DNA of 19,668 nucleotides. It comes from a bacterium (lineage in GTDB: Archaea; Thermoproteota; Nitrososphaeria; Nitrososphaerales; CADDZS01). The position numbers and the translations under genes were made by a program. The notes under the pieces were generated by a model. The model had not been told where the DNA came from and made no database searches. It saw only the letters and a program-made list of their open reading frames with translations. This document shows, in pieces, positions 1 through 7,182 of the stretch (positions are counted from its first letter, which is position 1; each line of letters opens with the position of its first letter). The DNA lies in assembly GCA_027310845.1 (NCBI GenBank), contig DAIDAB010000001.1, positions 7,815 to 27,482 on the forward strand, in the 5' to 3' direction.

Positions 1-369
1 AGAATAAGACGACACGAAGTCTGCTCCAGGGCATTTTATGCGGCATTCGAAGAATATGGATTAAGGCCATTTGCAGAGGAAAATTGCAGATCGCACACGG
101 TGATCGGGATTCTCTATCCTCAAGGCGTAGATGACGGAAAGTTTAGGACACTACTTTCGGAAAAGTTCGGAATTCTTATTGCTGGTGGATTCGGCAAAAT
201 GAAGGGACGCATGTTCCGCGTGGGATCGATGGGAATAGTCGACGAAGCCATCGTCACAACGACTGTGAATGGTATTGCGCAAGCATTGACCCAACTTGGG
301 CATAGGTGCGACGCCTCTAAGGGACTCTCTGCGGCATGGAATGAGTTGAGCGAGCTTCCCAAAGCATAA
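1..369 (+). CDS. Class V aminotransferase, C-terminal part (5' end outside window)
   Basis: The frame is open from base 1 and gives the last 122 residues of a protein whose start lies upstream. The C-terminal small domain of the alanine/serine-glyoxylate aminotransferase type is recognisable: a segment reading GVDDGKFRTLLSEKFGI, then a glycine-rich turn (AGGFGKMKGRMFRVGSMG) that in this family closes over the PLP site and contributes a carboxylate-binding arginine. These are PLP enzymes that move amino groups to glyoxylate or pyruvate. The PLP lysine would lie upstream, so substrate cannot be judged. An internal GTG at position 100 is in frame but would cut the domain, so I treat the gene as 5'-truncated by the window. 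It is followed 36 bases later by the FKBP gene on the same strand. It appears to belong to the housekeeping block. Confidence 0.8.
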   Translation, partial: RIRRHEVCSRAFYAAFEEYGLRPFAEENCRSHTVIGILYPQGVDDGKFRTLLSEKFGILIAGGFGKMKGRMFRVGSMGIVDEAIVTTTVNGIAQALTQLGHRCDASKGLSAAWNELSELPKA

Positions 370-370
370 A

Positions 371-378
371 GATTAAAG
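371..378 (+). promoter_or_regulatory. Possible TATA box for the FKBP gene
   Basis: The A/T-rich GATTAAAG lies about 30 bases ahead of the ATG at 406, which would put transcription start a few bases before the start codon. The match to the archaeal TATA consensus is partial, and read-through from the upstream aminotransferase is also possible. Confidence 0.3.
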
Positions 379-405
379 CAGAAACTCTGGAGAGTATTCT
401 TTGCA

Positions 406-1278
406 ATGCCTTTGGAAAATGGAACACTGATTATTGCCGATTATACTGCTCGAATCAAGGACACTGGTCAGATTATTGAGACAACGAGGAAGGCCGACGC
501 TGAGAGCGCTGGCAACGCTGATCCAACGAGGACTTACGAGCCTCGTTTGATAGCCGTCGGGGAAGGTTGGGTCCTTAAGGGATTGGATGAAGCCCTCTCG
601 AACGCTGAACCAGGGCGAACGCTCGACGTCGAACTCACTCCTGACAAGGCGTTTGGTGCTAGAGATCCGAGCAAGGTCTCAAGGATTCCCATCAGAAAGT
701 TTGGTGAGAAGGCAAGTGATCTTTCAGTGGGGGCAGAAGTGGAGGTTGACAACAGAGTGGGAATAGTGAGGTCACTCGAGTCAGGACGTGCCATCGTGGA
801 TTTCAATCACAGGTACGCTGGTAAGACACTCCTATACAATGTTGAAATCAAGGAAAGACTTGATGCAAAGGATGCAAAAGTCGAAGCATTGATCAGGCGA
901 AGGCTTCCTATTGAAAAGCCGAAACTGAAATTTGATGCCTCTGACAGCGCTATCAAGATCGTAATTCCCAATGACTACTTCCTGCTCGAAGGGCTGCAGA
1001 TAATCAAGAGAGCAATTAGCACCGATCTCTTCAAATTCATAAAGCCGCTTGAGAGTGTAGAATTCTTAGAGAATTACGAGAATGCTTCAGCAAAAAAGGA
1101 GGAGGCAAAGACAACCGAAGCCCCCAAAGAGGAACTCAGGCAGGCAGAGGAAGCGCCAAAGAGCGAGGAACCAAAGCACGAAGAGCAGAAAAAGGAAGAA
1201 GCTCCGGCTAAAAGACCCGAGCACAAACAGCATCCGAAACCAAAGCATGGAAAGAAAAAATCAGGTCGCCGCAAGTAA
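406..1278 (+). CDS. Long SlyD-like FKBP-type peptidyl-prolyl cis-trans isomerase/chaperone
   Basis: This 290-residue cytosolic protein should speed proline isomerisation and help folding. The FKBP fold is seen in RLIAVGEGWVLKGLDEAL (about 47-64), ELTPDKAFGARDPSKV (76-91) and VDFNHRYAGKTLLYNVEI (131-148). The last is the SlyD-type strand, with Arg where most SlyD proteins have the Pro of NHPLAGK. Between them (about 90-130) sits the insert-in-flap chaperone domain. Residues 155-225 form an archaeal C-terminal extension. From about 225 to the end is a low-complexity Lys/Glu/Pro tail ending in a basic GKKKSGRRK, probably disordered. The ATG at 406 gives the expected MPLENGTLIIADYTARIKD beginning. 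No signal peptide is visible. The gene is convergent with the G1P dehydrogenase, with 11 bases between stop codons. Confidence 0.92.
   Translation: MPLENGTLIIADYTARIKDTGQIIETTRKADAESAGNADPTRTYEPRLIAVGEGWVLKGLDEALSNAEPGRTLDVELTPDKAFGARDPSKVSRIPIRKFGEKASDLSVGAEVEVDNRVGIVRSLESGRAIVDFNHRYAGKTLLYNVEIKERLDAKDAKVEALIRRRLPIEKPKLKFDASDSAIKIVIPNDYFLLEGLQIIKRAISTDLFKFIKPLESVEFLENYENASAKKEEAKTTEAPKEELRQAEEAPKSEEPKHEEQKKEEAPAKRPEHKQHPKPKHGKKKSGRRK
1251..1263 (-). terminator. Candidate T-tract terminator for the minus-strand G1P dehydrogenase gene
   Basis: Read on the minus strand, the sequence TGATTTTTTCTTT begins about 27 bases past the dehydrogenase stop codon, inside the last codons of the convergent FKBP gene. 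Archaeal intrinsic termination needs mainly a run of T residues, so the position fits. No stable hairpin precedes it. Placement inside a neighbouring coding sequence is usual for tightly convergent archaeal genes. Confidence 0.4.
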
Positions 1279-1289
1279 GCTAATCTTAA

Positions 1290-2351
1290 TCAAATCACTC
1301 TCGCAGCTTGTGCAAGTTCGGACGCCGAGCCCTCTGTAAGTTTCACTTCATCAAGTATCGTGTATCTCTCTTTTCTAATAGTGCGCGCTAGGACGAGGGC
1401 TTTTACTATCTCCTCCTTAGTAGCGCCTATCTGAGTAGCCTTAGTCGGGGCGCCTATCGTCTCTAACGCTTCCCTGATGCCTTGATAATCAATGCCTTGA
1501 AGTTTTGCCATCATGATCGTGCCCATTCCACACTTTTCACCATGCATCCCTTTGCCAGGGGCAACGATGTCCATCGCATGAGAAAACAGATGCTCGGAGC
1601 CACTGCATGGTCTACTGCTGCCCGCGATTCCAGCTGCAACTCCAGAGCTGATGAGTGCTTCGACGACGACGCTAAAGCTCTCTTTTTCCATGGAACCGAT
1701 TGCCTTTGCGTTGTCCATCACCAGGTTTGCTGACAGCATGGCTAGGTTTGCGGAATATCTCCCAAAGTATTCTCCAGTTTTTTCATGCGCAATCTCCCAG
1801 TCTCGCACAGCAGTCTTCTTAGAAAGTAGATCACCGCAACCGCTGATCAAAAGATGCTTTGGCGCACGCGAAATCACAGAAATGTCTGCAACTATCGCAA
1901 TCGGAGGCTTTGCGATAATCGAATATGGCCGTCCCATTCCTTTCACTGAGCCAAATGGGCTTGAGATTCCGTCATGAGAGGCGCTCGTCGGAATGCTGAC
2001 GAAAGGCATCTTCGATTCAAAGGATGCGAGCTTTGCGATGTCAATTGACTTTCCGCCTCCGACCCCTACCAGAAACTCTGCCCCGATTTTATGAGCAATC
2101 TGAGCAACTCTCTCAACTTCCTGAAAGGTTGATGCGCCCACCAACTCCCACTGACAAACAAAGCCCGAGTTCGCGAGAGCTGAGCTGAGATTTTTCTCCA
2201 GAACTGCCTTTACATTTGGACCGGAAATTACAAGCGCTTTTGGTCCGAGCTCAAGCTCCTTAATTACCTCGCTTACTCTCGAAATAATTTCCGTCCCGAC
2301 AACAACGCGCCGAGGAAGCTCCATCACATGCATCTGCAATACTTGTTTCAC
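1290..2351 (-). CDS. egsA: sn-glycerol-1-phosphate dehydrogenase
   Basis: This enzyme reduces dihydroxyacetone phosphate to sn-glycerol 1-phosphate with NAD(P)H, setting the stereochemistry of archaeal ether lipids. The protein is 353 residues from the GTG at 2351. GVGGGKSIDIAK (96-107) is the nucleotide-binding glycine motif, and SIPTSASHDGISSP (119-132) is diagnostic of G1PDH. The Zn ligands expected for the family are in place: Asp174 in SGCGDLLSK, His254 in SGSEHLFSHAMD and His270 in MHGEKCGMGT. The start is uncertain: in-frame ATGs at 2333 and 2324 would give MHVMELPRR or MELPRRVVVG, the latter being the usual family beginning. The TATA box at 2383-2390 allows the GTG with a very short leader. 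The gene is divergent from the proteasome gene. Confidence 0.96.
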   Translation of the reverse strand: MKQVLQMHVMELPRRVVVGTEIISRVSEVIKELELGPKALVISGPNVKAVLEKNLSSALANSGFVCQWELVGASTFQEVERVAQIAHKIGAEFLVGVGGGKSIDIAKLASFESKMPFVSIPTSASHDGISSPFGSVKGMGRPYSIIAKPPIAIVADISVISRAPKHLLISGCGDLLSKKTAVRDWEIAHEKTGEYFGRYSANLAMLSANLVMDNAKAIGSMEKESFSVVVEALISSGVAAGIAGSSRPCSGSEHLFSHAMDIVAPGKGMHGEKCGMGTIMMAKLQGIDYQGIREALETIGAPTKATQIGATKEEIVKALVLARTIRKERYTILDEVKLTEGSASELAQAARVI

Positions 2352-2382
2352 GCTTCAGGATGGAAACTTCGATTGCGGAAAG

Positions 2383-2390
2383 TTATTTAA
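2383..2390 (-). promoter_or_regulatory. TATA box of the egsA / proteasome beta divergent promoter region
   Basis: On the minus strand TTTAAATA is preceded by an A-rich BRE-like stretch (GAAAAGTCC). It would start transcription near 2357-2362, just ahead of the egsA start codons. The plus-strand reading (TTATTTAA after AAAG) is less canonical, but could serve the proteasome-aCPSF1 operon with a start near 2415. I judge egsA the primary target. Confidence 0.6.
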
Positions 2391-2449
2391 AGGACTTTTC
2401 GCCCACCTAATCAAGCCGGCATTCTGACTGCAAAAGACGCAAATCCTAC

Positions 2450-3211
2450 GTGCAGACGGAAAAGACGAAAATAACTTTCTTGCGGGTGCTGGAACGAGTT
2501 GGTAATTTGTCTCACAGAATGAATAACTTGAACAATGTCCCAAACAGGGAAGACATGAGAGTAAAGGTAGACGCGCTAAAGTACCATGGAACCACAACAG
2601 TCGCGATGACTTGCACAGACGGCGTCGTCCTATGTACTGATACGCGAGTCACTGCGGGCTACATGTACATAGCTCATAGGAGAGGCAAGAAGATGTACAT
2701 GATCGATACACATGTCGGAGTGACGATTGCAGGAACAGTAGCCGACGCGCAGAACGTCGTTGACACCCTCAAGTACTACGCAAACATTTACAGGTTGGAA
2801 AATGAATCTCCTATCCCTATCAAATCCCTGGCGCGCATAGCAGCAAACATCTTTTTCTCCCAAAGGGCATATCCAATGATAGCTGACTTTCTAATTTGTG
2901 GAGTCGACGAAGAGGGACCATCAATCTACAGCGTTGACTTCTTTGGGGCAAATACTAGTGAGACCGCCGTCTCAACGGGTTCGGGCTCTCCGGTTGCCTA
3001 TGGTATTCTTGAGGACGAGTACAGGGCGGGCATGACTGTAAAGGAAACGATACCAATCGCAATCAAGGCAGTGAGTGCTGCGATAAAGCGCAATGCTGGA
3101 ACTGGTGACGGTTTCGATGTCGCCGTGGTAACTAGAGAAGTCGGTTACAGAGAACTCTCCCGGGAGGAGAAGAACCAGCAACTGCTTCTGATTTCCGGTA
3201 GTAGAAATTAG
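2450..3211 (+). CDS. psmB: Archaeal 20S proteasome catalytic beta subunit
   Basis: This is an N-terminal-nucleophile threonine protease forming the inner rings of the 20S core. From the GTG at 2450 it is 253 residues. The propeptide ends at YHG, and Thr48 begins TTTVAMTC, the mature active form. Counting Thr48 as 1, Asp17 (in LCTDTRVTAG) and Lys33 (in RRGKKMYMI) fall exactly where the catalytic triad requires, and GTGDGFDVAVV is the usual late motif. The subunit should therefore be active, not a structural paralogue. The start is ambiguous: the GTG gives a 47-residue propeptide, while ATGs at 2519 and 2555 give 23 and 11 residues, closer to common archaeal propeptides. aCPSF1 begins two bases after its stop, so the two are probably cotranscribed, linking protein and RNA turnover. 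Confidence 0.95.
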   Translation: MQTEKTKITFLRVLERVGNLSHRMNNLNNVPNREDMRVKVDALKYHGTTTVAMTCTDGVVLCTDTRVTAGYMYIAHRRGKKMYMIDTHVGVTIAGTVADAQNVVDTLKYYANIYRLENESPIPIKSLARIAANIFFSQRAYPMIADFLICGVDEEGPSIYSVDFFGANTSETAVSTGSGSPVAYGILEDEYRAGMTVKETIPIAIKAVSAAIKRNAGTGDGFDVAVVTREVGYRELSREEKNQQLLLISGSRN

Positions 3212-3213
3212 GT

Positions 3214-5127
3214 TTGACTGAACGGCAAAGCGCACAAAGCGTAACAAGCATAATCCTCAACCATATTCCAGCCGAAGCTGAGATCACCAGAGTTGAGTAT
3301 GAGGGGCCTAGGATAGCTCTTTACACGAAGAATCCAAAGTTCCTCCAACAAAACGGCTATATCGTCTCAGACGTCGTGAACATGGTGAAGAGGCGCCTCG
3401 TCCTTCGTACTGACAAGTCTATCCGCAAGGACGAACAGGAAGCCCAGTCCATAATCATGCAGAACGCGCCAGAGGAAGCAGGAGTGCAAAGTGTTTTCTT
3501 TGACTCCGCCTTGGGAGAGGCGATATTAGATGCGAGGAAGCCACTAAAGCTATCACCGGAGAATGGCTTCAATCCAATAGAAATAACAGACAAGACGGGA
3601 TGGAAGATAAGGATCAGAAAGCATCCGCACATCCCATGTCAGAGCATTCAGAACATAAATTTCGTATTAGGGCAAGCAGTCGCCGAGCGCTCGCGTTTTT
3701 TCAAGGAGGTCGGAGAAAATATTTTCCGGCCTAGGCTCCGTGAAGACTCCGAAATCAGCCTAATGACTCTGGGGGCTTTCGAGGAGGTTGGAAGGTCTTC
3801 CATAATAGTTAGTACCTCAGAGAGCAAGCTCCTTCTTGACTGCGGGATCTCTCCTGGCGCGAAGAATTCATGGAATGCCTATCCTCGGCTCGATTGGGCA
3901 GACATTGAACTTGACGAACTCGATGCTGTGATCATTAGTCACGCGCACCTAGACCACAGTGGATTTCTTCCCGCGCTATACAAGTACGGTTACGACGGAC
4001 CTGTCTATTGTACTGAACCTACTCTTCCACTCATGACTTTACTTCAAGGAGATATGGTGAAGATCGGCCAATCAGAGGGCTCCCGCCTGGTCTATGATCA
4101 GAGAGATATACGCGAGGTCATCAAGCACGCCATTACTATTCCATACGGGCTTGTCACTGATGTCGCTCCGGACGTCAAGCTTGTGTTCAATAACGCCGGG
4201 CATATCTTGGGGTCGGCCACGGTTCATCTTCACATCGGCGAGGGAGCGCACAACATTGTTTATTCGGGAGATTACAAATATGGAAAGACAAGGCTGCTCG
4301 ACCCTGCCTTTTGGAACTATCCGCGTGTCGAGACTCTCATAACAGAATCCACTTATGGGACAAAGGAAGACATTATGCCTTCGCGAGACGAGGTCGAGAA
4401 CAACTTTGTCAGCCTTGCAAACGAGACTCTGAAGCAAGGCGGTAAGGTTCTGATACCCATCCCGGCCGTGGGGCGAGCTCAGGAAATCATACTTGTCATC
4501 AATGAACACATGAAAGAAAAGAATTTGATCGAGGCGCCTGTGTTCATAGAGGGAATGATCTCCGAGGCGACTGCGATACACATAGCGTTCCCAGAATACC
4601 TTTCTCGGGAGCTGAAATACAAGATTCTGGAGGAAGATGAAAACCCATTCTCTTCGGAATATTTCACCGTAGTAGAGCATCCGAGCAACCGGGAGGAGGC
4701 TCTTCGTGAAGGAGGAGCCATTATCATGGCGACATCGGGAATGCTTGAAGGTGGCCCAGTGATAGAGTACTTTTCATCACTTGCAGGCTCGGAGAGGAAT
4801 AGAGTGCTCTTCGTCTCCTATCAAGTGCAGGGAACCATGGGGCGCAGAGTCTTGGACGGCTCAAAACAGGTGAGCTTACTCGGCGAGGGTGGGAAGATCA
4901 AAATAGTCGACGTCAACTGCCTGGTCAATCGGATCGAGGGCTTTTCAGGTCACAGCGACTATAACCAGATATTCAGATACGTTCAGAAACTGCGGCCGAA
5001 GCTTCAGCAGATCTTCGTTGGACACGGCGAAAAGAGAAAGTGCGAGATACTTTCATACAACCTATCAAGGCAATTCAAGCTTCCTGTCAGTCATCCGACA
5101 GTCGAGGAAGCAATCAAGATACGCTGA
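3214..5127 (+). CDS. KH-domain beta-CASP ribonuclease, transcription termination factor aCPSF1/FttA
   Basis: This 637-residue archaeal homologue of CPSF73 is an endo/exonuclease that cleaves RNA 3' ends and terminates transcription. The N-terminal ~175 residues carry the paired KH-like RNA-binding region. The metallo-beta-lactamase core follows, with zinc motif HAHLDH at 243-248, the His of NAGHILGSA at 330 and the Asp of YSGDYKYG at 353. The beta-CASP domain is marked by Glu378 in ITESTYG, then KVLIPIPAVGRAQE, FSGHSDY and a C-terminal GHGEKRKCEIL. All expected metal ligands are present and the length is normal. The start is a TTG two bases after the proteasome stop, with no other good initiator nearby. 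The sequence is consistent with an intact essential gene. Confidence 0.95.
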   Translation: MTERQSAQSVTSIILNHIPAEAEITRVEYEGPRIALYTKNPKFLQQNGYIVSDVVNMVKRRLVLRTDKSIRKDEQEAQSIIMQNAPEEAGVQSVFFDSALGEAILDARKPLKLSPENGFNPIEITDKTGWKIRIRKHPHIPCQSIQNINFVLGQAVAERSRFFKEVGENIFRPRLREDSEISLMTLGAFEEVGRSSIIVSTSESKLLLDCGISPGAKNSWNAYPRLDWADIELDELDAVIISHAHLDHSGFLPALYKYGYDGPVYCTEPTLPLMTLLQGDMVKIGQSEGSRLVYDQRDIREVIKHAITIPYGLVTDVAPDVKLVFNNAGHILGSATVHLHIGEGAHNIVYSGDYKYGKTRLLDPAFWNYPRVETLITESTYGTKEDIMPSRDEVENNFVSLANETLKQGGKVLIPIPAVGRAQEIILVINEHMKEKNLIEAPVFIEGMISEATAIHIAFPEYLSRELKYKILEEDENPFSSEYFTVVEHPSNREEALREGGAIIMATSGMLEGGPVIEYFSSLAGSERNRVLFVSYQVQGTMGRRVLDGSKQVSLLGEGGKIKIVDVNCLVNRIEGFSGHSDYNQIFRYVQKLRPKLQQIFVGHGEKRKCEILSYNLSRQFKLPVSHPTVEEAIKIR

Positions 5128-5361
5128 AAGAGATCAAACGAGATGTTGGTGGATCTTGGTAAATGCGATACTCTCCATTGACTGCCGAAAAGATTACCGC
5201 CAAGTATTACGTTTTACAATCTCTTTCGGAACGATTCAATCGTAAAGTCTACTCGCGTACATCAAGCCAAGACTGTGAAAGTATCGCGTGAATGAACCAT
5301 TTGCATGAGTTGAATATTCTTTCCTTTCTTTGTGGATACTTGTTTCTTAAGGAGGATCACC

Positions 5362-5472
5362 ATGTACTCTAGTGTGAAAAGGGAGGAGGGGGGGTTCATT
5401 AAGGAATTTGAAGAGAGTCCAAAGCCATTGCTTTCACTTCTACTTATGACATTCCTCTTTTTCAGAAGCTGA
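5362..5472 (+). CDS. Candidate 36-residue small protein with strong Shine-Dalgarno sequence
   Basis: TAAGGAGG ends seven bases before the ATG at 5362, the best Shine-Dalgarno match I see in the window. The neighbours mostly start with little or no leader. The predicted product begins MYSSVKREEGGFIKEFEESP and ends in a hydrophobic stretch (LLSLLLMTFLFFRS), so it could be a tiny membrane-associated protein. I recognise no family. It may instead be the surviving 5' end of a decayed gene, because the reading frame stops abruptly. The ribosome-binding site is seen directly; translation is inference. Confidence 0.3.
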   Translation: MYSSVKREEGGFIKEFEESPKPLLSLLLMTFLFFRS

Positions 5473-5473
5473 A

Positions 5474-5647
5474 ATGAGGCCTAGATCACGACGTGTGTTC
5501 TACAAAGCATCAAAATTCATTGCAAAGTATGTGCTTTATGCAGATCAATCAGCTTCTCAATTTAGCCGACATGATTTCACAATAAGAACACACTATGTTC
5601 GCGTGGAAAATCCTCAAGACATCGCTGCCATAAAGCCAGCGCCCTGA
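5474..5647 (+). CDS. Weak candidate 57-residue ORF
   Basis: The ATG starts one base after the stop of the preceding 36-codon ORF, in another frame. It gives 57 residues rich in Arg and Lys at the start (MRPRSRRVFYKASKF). There is no Shine-Dalgarno sequence and no family resemblance that I can see. Close spacing to the previous ORF could mean translational coupling, but an ORF this length arises easily by chance. Listed only because it fills the gap in the correct direction. Confidence 0.12.
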   Translation: MRPRSRRVFYKASKFIAKYVLYADQSASQFSRHDFTIRTHYVRVENPQDIAAIKPAP

Positions 5648-5697
5648 ATTTGGCGAGCTTAGGATGTATTGCGATTATGCAAGGGCTGGATTGGACT

Positions 5698-6915
5698 TCA
5701 TCTTGCTCTAGGTTTGGGAACAAACGGCAGAATTCCAAGAGAAGCAATTCCAATGATGGTTACCACGTAGAATGCGCTCGACAATGATCCCAGAAACATG
5801 GGTTCTGCAAGAAGACCTATGATGAATGGACCGGCGGCCCCTCCTCCGACATTGCCAACTCCCCAGACAATAGATCCGCTGATTGTTTGAGCTCCTTCAG
5901 GAACAATTGTCGTTGCAAGGGGTAGAAGTAGCGGAAACCCGGTCAAACCAAAGAAACCAAACAACCCCAGGCAGATGCTGGAGAGTATCGGGTTACCCAC
6001 GTTAAGAAATAGCAGCATCGCAACGCCTGAACCTACTATAGAGAGTCCAAGGGAAAGCCTGCGTCCAAACCGATCGGCGATATAACCGAAGACTGGCTGG
6101 CCAAGAATTGCCATGCCCAACATGAACGCGAAAACTATCCCGAGTTGGATACTGTATTGCAGATTTCTTACTTGTATGAGATATTGCTGTATGAAAGAAA
6201 CCAATCCGACCGAAAAGAGGCCTCGAGTGAAAGCGATGATTGTCAATGCGAGAACTTTGGGAAGAATGAGATTCATGGGGACTTTTTGCGCATTTGTTTT
6301 CTTGGAGTCCCCTTTGATCATACCAGATTGATCTTTGCCGAATGACATACCATGTAGAAGGCTTGAGACCAGCGCAGCACCCCCAAATACCAGTACTGCA
6401 AGGACAGCCACCGAAGGAATCCCAAACGCTACGACGAGCCCCACCACGAAAAGTGGATAGATTGCTCTACCAAAACTTCCTATCGCTCCATTAACACCCA
6501 TCGCACGCCCCAGTATCTGGCCTCTCCATTTTTGGTTGAGGACTGCTGCTCCAAGTGGATGGTAAACCGAGCTTCCGATTCCGGCTATGATTGAGAATGG
6601 AACAAGAAACAAAAAGAGTGAGAATCCACTGACAATCAGAACTGAAATCGAGTAGCCAACTGTTCCTATTCCCATTATGACTAATCCAAGGGACAAGACC
6701 CGCCCATAGTTCTTTACAGAGTCTGTCCTTCTCCCAATGAATGGACTAACGGCTACGGAGAAGAAATTCTGAATCGCAAGAAGCACACCAGTTAGGAAGT
6801 ACTCAGATGGAAGAAGCTTTGGGAAGAGCGTGATGAATATGTAGAGTGTTCCATCGTTTAGAAAATGCGCGACAGAAGTCGCAATAAGGCTCTTCATCGC
6901 GTCTTGCTGTTGCAT
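5698..6915 (-). CDS. MFS transporter, fosmidomycin-resistance (Fsr)-like subgroup
   Basis: This is a twelve-helix major facilitator superfamily permease of about 405 residues. The N-terminal half begins SVAHFLNDGTLYIF, then helix pairs, the inter-helix loop FIGRRTDSVKNYGRV (helix 2-3 signature region), SSVYHPLGAAVL and MGVNGAIGSFGRA. SSVYHP and the HFLND opening resemble Fsr-type transporters. The second half repeats the loop as GYIADRFGRRLSLG. Such proteins export drugs or move small organic acids; substrate cannot be read from sequence. I chose the ATG at 6915; a GTG at 6975 would add an atypical 20-residue polar leader, and an ATG at 6897 is also possible. It is divergent from the NicX/M29-like gene, so it could carry the pathway substrate or remove a product. 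Confidence 0.85.
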   Translation of the reverse strand: MQQQDAMKSLIATSVAHFLNDGTLYIFITLFPKLLPSEYFLTGVLLAIQNFFSVAVSPFIGRRTDSVKNYGRVLSLGLVIMGIGTVGYSISVLIVSGFSLFLFLVPFSIIAGIGSSVYHPLGAAVLNQKWRGQILGRAMGVNGAIGSFGRAIYPLFVVGLVVAFGIPSVAVLAVLVFGGAALVSSLLHGMSFGKDQSGMIKGDSKKTNAQKVPMNLILPKVLALTIIAFTRGLFSVGLVSFIQQYLIQVRNLQYSIQLGIVFAFMLGMAILGQPVFGYIADRFGRRLSLGLSIVGSGVAMLLFLNVGNPILSSICLGLFGFFGLTGFPLLLPLATTIVPEGAQTISGSIVWGVGNVGGGAAGPFIIGLLAEPMFLGSLSSAFYVVTIIGIASLGILPFVPKPRAR

Positions 6916-7127
6916 GTGGAGTGTTCGAATCTTTTGCAGGTTGTTATTGTTTTCAATCCCGTACAAGAGAAACACGCTCGCAGGCGTGAAAGCAACAACG
7001 TGCCCGCTTTCTCAAACCCTCAGCAAAAGGACATCAAAAAGTAACGATACTTGCTAATGGCGCCCTAACTTGCTTGAAATTAGTATAGATGACTCGAATA
7101 GATACTTTGCAACTAGGCCCCGAAAGC

Positions 7128-7135
7128 GATATAGG
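7128..7135 (+). promoter_or_regulatory. Possible TATA box for the M29/NicX-like gene
   Basis: GATATAGG follows a BRE-like CGAAAGC and lies about 52 bases before the ATG at 7183, predicting a leader near 25 bases. That leader contains GAGG nine bases before the ATG, a plausible Shine-Dalgarno element. The region is shared with the divergent MFS gene. Confidence 0.35.
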
Positions 7136-7182
7136 TCGGAGCATGAGCGAGATCAACATTCGATGACCTGAGGCTAAGTGAA

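Larger units (their letters stand above)
5128..5697. other. 570-base stretch without a long gene, at the core/accessory border
   Basis: No tRNA, rRNA, insertion sequence or family-level protein match is visible on either strand. A pyrimidine-rich tract at about 5317-5346 could end transcripts from aCPSF1. Two short plus-strand ORFs (5362-5472 and 5474-5647) lie here and are listed separately. The minus strand shows only short open frames. The stretch separates conserved archaeal housekeeping genes from the catabolic and transport genes that follow. Confidence 0.5.

Noticed and set aside
5231..5243. Short inverted repeat ACGAT-TCA-ATCGT after aCPSF1
   Set aside because: Arms of five bases are expected by chance, and no T tract or TATA box adjoins it.
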